A DNA stretch of 6,669 nucleotides from an uncultured Candidatus Melainabacteria bacterium. GTDB lineage: Bacteria > Cyanobacteriota > Vampirovibrionia > Gastranaerophilales > Gastranaerophilaceae. Positions 4,754-6,669 of the stretch are shown here, piece after piece. Position 1 is the stretch's first letter, and each line of letters opens with the position of its first letter. Under the pieces are notes generated by a model that did no database searches, was not told the origin of the DNA, and worked only from the letters and a program-made list of their open reading frames with translations. The stretch is taken from NCBI GenBank assembly GCA_934717895.1, contig CAKUZO010000082.1:1-6669 (forward strand). The letters run 5' to 3'. Position numbers and translations under genes: made by a program.

Positions 4754-5251
4754 ATGCAGGTTATATTGAAAAAAGATGTTCAAAACCTAGGTGAAGCAGG
4801 CGATATCGTTAACGTTAAAGACGGTTATGCAAGAAACTTTTTGCTTCCTCAATCAGTTGCAGAAGTTGCTACAAAAGGTGCTTTGGAAAACAGAGAAAAG
4901 AATTTAGCAAGAATTAAAGCTAAACAAGAAAAATTACACGCAGAAGCTCTTGAAACAGCTAAGAAAATTGAAGAATTTGCGAAGCTTGAACTTTCTGCAA
5001 AAGCAGGCGAATCAGGAAAATTATTCGGTACTATCACTACTAAAAAATTGGCTGAAGAATTATTGGCTAAATCAGGTATCGAAGTTGACAGAAAGAACGT
5101 TTCTTTGAACGCTCCTATCAACAAAATTGGTGAATACACAATGCTTATCAAATTAACTTCTAAGGTTAAATGCGAATTGGCAGTTGTTGTTACAGCATCA
5201 GAAGTTTTGAAGGAAGCTGTTGAAGAAGTTGTTGAAGAAACTGAAGAATAG
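4754..5251 (+). CDS. rplI: 50S ribosomal protein L9
   Basis: L9 binds 23S rRNA near the base of the L1 stalk and helps keep the reading frame. The N-terminal domain is canonical: MQVILKKDVQNLGEAGDIV, then NVKDGYARNFLLP (20-32), the rRNA-binding signature. Residues about 45-80 form the long charged connecting helix (ENREKNLARIKAKQEKL). Residues 83-149 are the C-terminal domain with GESGKLFGTITTK. The last 15 or so residues are an acidic tail (KEAVEEVVEETEE), making the protein 165 aa against the usual 147-150. A strong AAGGAG lies seven bases before the ATG. Unlike the common rpsF-ssb-rpsR-rplI operon, or an rplI-dnaB pair, the gene stands alone here between rpiB and a terminator. Confidence 0.97.
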   Translation: MQVILKKDVQNLGEAGDIVNVKDGYARNFLLPQSVAEVATKGALENREKNLARIKAKQEKLHAEALETAKKIEEFAKLELSAKAGESGKLFGTITTKKLAEELLAKSGIEVDRKNVSLNAPINKIGEYTMLIKLTSKVKCELAVVVTASEVLKEAVEEVVEETEE

Positions 5252-5271
5252 GTGATATGAATTCATAAAAG

Positions 5272-5317
5272 AGAAGACATAATTTTCATTTACCTTGAAA
5301 ATATGTCTTCTTTTTTT
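5272..5317 (+). terminator. Intrinsic terminator after rplI
   Basis: The lower stem AGAAGACATA (5272-5281) pairs perfectly with 5302-5311. After one bulged A (5282), TTTTCA (5283-5288) pairs with TGAAAA (5296-5301), leaving a seven-base loop. A run of seven T (5311-5317) follows. This should end rplI transcription only 15 bases before the next start codon. Confidence 0.88.
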
Positions 5318-5322
5318 ATAAA
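5295..5322 (+). promoter_or_regulatory. Candidate promoter nested in the rplI terminator
   Basis: TTGAAA (5295-5300, five-sixths of the -35 consensus) and TATAAA (5317-5322) are 16 bp apart. The -35 lies in the right arm of the terminator stem and the spacer covers the rest of that arm and the T tract. The predicted start (about 5328-5330) is one to four bases before the ATG at 5332, which would make the mRNA leaderless or nearly so. Otherwise the operon depends on read-through of the terminator. Confidence 0.45.
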
Positions 5323-5331
5323 GAGAGGTTT

Positions 5332-6084
5332 ATGACTTTTAAATTAGCAGTTACAGGCAAAAGTGGAAGTGGGAAAACAACCGTTGTAAAAGGTTTTTTG
5401 AGAGTTTTTCAGGAATATTTTCCGGAAAAATCTATTTTACTATTTGATAATGACTTGACGAGCGAACTCGGGCACAGTTTTGGACTTGATATCAGAAACA
5501 CGATTTACGGTATCAGAAGTGGAAAACACGAGTACAAAACAGGGATTCCTGAGGGAATGTCAAAACAAGAATACGTCGAATGGGCAATGGAAGATATCGT
5601 TGTTTCGTTAGACGAAAATGTTGATATTATTGTTTCTTGGTTTGTTGGCTCAAAAGACTGTCGTTGCCCGATTACAGGACAAATTAATGATGCAGTTTTG
5701 AAGCTCATTGAACGGTACGATATTGTAATTTTTGACTGTGAATTTGATTTAAAATATCTAAACCAACTTGTAGATACCGACATTGATACAACTTTAATCG
5801 TCGCAAATCCGACTGATGAAAGCGCTCATCTTGCTAAACGTATTGAAGAATTCAGCGCAAAATATGCAGCAGGAAATCAACTTGGAGTGGTTATAAACAA
5901 AGCTGACGGTTCTGATTTAAACCAGCTTTATGATTTCCTAAAAGGTTATGATTTAGACGTTTTGGGAGTAATTCCGGTAGATGAAGACTTAAAATCTCAC
6001 TCTATGGATAGAGAATCTGAGATTGTACAAAACGCAATTAAACAGTTCTATTTTAGACTGAATTTGCCCCAAGTGAGGGAGTAA
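5332..6084 (+). CDS. CooC-like P-loop ATPase (nickel/metal-insertion type, SIMIBI class)
   Basis: This 250-aa protein resembles CooC, the ATPase that inserts nickel into carbon monoxide dehydrogenase. The P-loop GKSGSGKTT (9-17) has the deviant-Walker signature lysine K10 along with K15. A switch I-like aspartate lies in LLFDND (36-41). The CxC motif CRCP (C110, C112), which binds metal at the dimer interface in CooC, follows VSWFVGSKD. IVIFDCEFDL (131-140) stands where CooC has its Walker B-like VVIDTEAG block. VVINKAD (186-192) is the NKxD-like base-recognition site. There is no membrane segment. It overlaps no gene but is one base from folD, so the two are surely co-transcribed. No CO dehydrogenase or acetyl-CoA synthase is in the window, so the client enzyme is unknown. 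GAGG lies only three bases before the ATG, an unusually short spacing. ParA/MinD or a general nucleotide kinase are less likely given CxC. Confidence 0.8.
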   Translation: MTFKLAVTGKSGSGKTTVVKGFLRVFQEYFPEKSILLFDNDLTSELGHSFGLDIRNTIYGIRSGKHEYKTGIPEGMSKQEYVEWAMEDIVVSLDENVDIIVSWFVGSKDCRCPITGQINDAVLKLIERYDIVIFDCEFDLKYLNQLVDTDIDTTLIVANPTDESAHLAKRIEEFSAKYAAGNQLGVVINKADGSDLNQLYDFLKGYDLDVLGVIPVDEDLKSHSMDRESEIVQNAIKQFYFRLNLPQVRE

Positions 6085-6085
6085 A

Positions 6086-6669
6086 ATGGCAATAATACTA
6101 GACGGAAAAAAGTTAAGAGATAAGATTTTTGAGGATTTAAAAGCCAAATTAGACAAAATGGCTAAAAAACCAACACTTGCCGTTATTTTGGTTGGAGAAA
6201 ATCCTGCAAGTCAGATTTATGTTCGCAACAAGAAAAAGACGGCGGAAAAGCTTGGTATCAATTCTATTTCTATTGAATATCCGTCTGATATCACTGAAAA
6301 TGAACTTCTTGAAAAGATAGAAGAACTTAATAATGACGAGAATGTTACGGCTATTCTTGTTCAGTTGCCGCTGCCCGAACATATTAACAAAAACAAGGTT
6401 ATAGACAGGATTTTGCCACAAAAAGATGTTGATGGATTAACGCCATATAACTTGGGCAAGTTGTTTTCAGGAGAAGAACCTTACGTATACCCTTGCACTC
6501 CAAAAGGAATTTTACTTTTGCTTGATGAATACAATATTGAACTGGAAGGGCGACATGTTGTAGTTGTCGGGCGTTCAAATTTGGTCGGAAAACCTGTTGC
6601 ACAACTATTTTTAAAGAGAAATGCTACTGTCACAATGTGCCATAGTCATACCAAAAACCTCGCAAATAT
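6086..6669 (+). CDS. folD: Bifunctional methylene-THF dehydrogenase / methenyl-THF cyclohydrolase FolD (3' end cut by window edge)
   Basis: FolD oxidises 5,10-methylene-THF with NADP and hydrolyses the methenyl product to 10-formyl-THF, feeding purine and formyl-methionine synthesis. The first 194 of roughly 280 residues are present. Landmarks: VGENPASQIYVRNKKK (36-51) with catalytic Y45 and K49 (YxxxK); VQLPLP (92-97); PQKDVDG (111-117), which contacts the folate; YPCTPKGI (135-142); and the start of the NADP-binding Rossmann fold, VVVGRSNLVGKP (159-170). The PGGVGPMT signature lies beyond the edge. The ATG follows the CooC-like gene's TAA after one base, and its ribosome binding site (GAGGGAG, about 6075-6081) lies inside that gene, so translational coupling is likely. 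All key residues expected in this part are intact. Confidence 0.97.
   Translation, partial: MAIILDGKKLRDKIFEDLKAKLDKMAKKPTLAVILVGENPASQIYVRNKKKTAEKLGINSISIEYPSDITENELLEKIEELNNDENVTAILVQLPLPEHINKNKVIDRILPQKDVDGLTPYNLGKLFSGEEPYVYPCTPKGILLLLDEYNIELEGRHVVVVGRSNLVGKPVAQLFLKRNATVTMCHSHTKNLAN

Noticed and set aside
4849..5151. Minus-strand open frame inside rplI
   Set aside because: Shadow of the certain L9 gene, with a Ser/Ala/Phe-biased composition.
5505..5783. Minus-strand open frame inside the CooC-like gene
   Set aside because: Shadow frame; the plus-strand product has clear P-loop and CxC motifs.
6149..6602. Two overlapping minus-strand open frames inside folD
   Set aside because: Both are antisense shadows of folD, whose catalytic motifs are intact on the plus strand.
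1..6669. CRISPR array, tRNA, rRNA, transposase or phage genes
   Set aside because: I saw no regular repeat-spacer pattern, cloverleaf, rRNA segment or mobile-element protein anywhere in the window.

Overview
The window is AT-rich DNA packed with genes (about 90% coding) from a bacterium. The gene set is chromosomal housekeeping (rpiB, rplI, folD, a B12-type radical SAM protein) mixed with two proteins I cannot assign. The low GC, the codon usage, short intergenic gaps and sigma-70-like promoters would fit a gut-associated non-photosynthetic cyanobacterial relative (Vampirovibrionia/Gastranaerophilales). That placement is an impression from memory of such genomes. An AT-rich Firmicute or another lineage is not excluded.

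Layout. Positions 1-1137 hold, on the minus strand, the N-terminal 379 codons of a TIGR03960-type B12-binding radical SAM protein. Positions 1138-1297 form a divergent regulatory region with a good minus-strand promoter covered by a perfect 13-bp palindrome. Everything after that reads on the plus strand: an unassigned 186-aa protein (1298-1858) closed by a hairpin; an unusual three-armed inverted-repeat cluster (about 1909-2017); a GT-D fold (DUF1792/SP_1767-type) glycosyltransferase (2060-2998) with an extended -10 promoter; an intergenic stretch with paired direct and inverted repeats; and an unassigned 315-aa Gly/Asn/Thr-rich protein with a glycine-zipper segment (3155-4102), ending in a textbook terminator. 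Then come rpiB (4190-4618) with a near-consensus promoter, rplI (4754-5251) with its own terminator, a CooC-like P-loop ATPase with a CxC metal motif (5332-6084), and the first 194 codons of folD (6086 to the window end).

How the genes work together. Most units look monocistronic, each with its own promoter or terminator. The one clear operon is the CooC-like ATPase with folD, separated by a single base. RpiB (pentose phosphate isomerase) and FolD (one-carbon folate metabolism) are central metabolism, and L9 belongs to the 50S ribosome. No phage, transposase, CRISPR, tRNA or rRNA is visible. The points most worth a second look are the 315-aa glycine-zipper protein, the CooC-like/folD pair with no CO dehydrogenase in sight, the promoter that seems to be nested in the rplI terminator, and the three-armed repeat before the glycosyltransferase.
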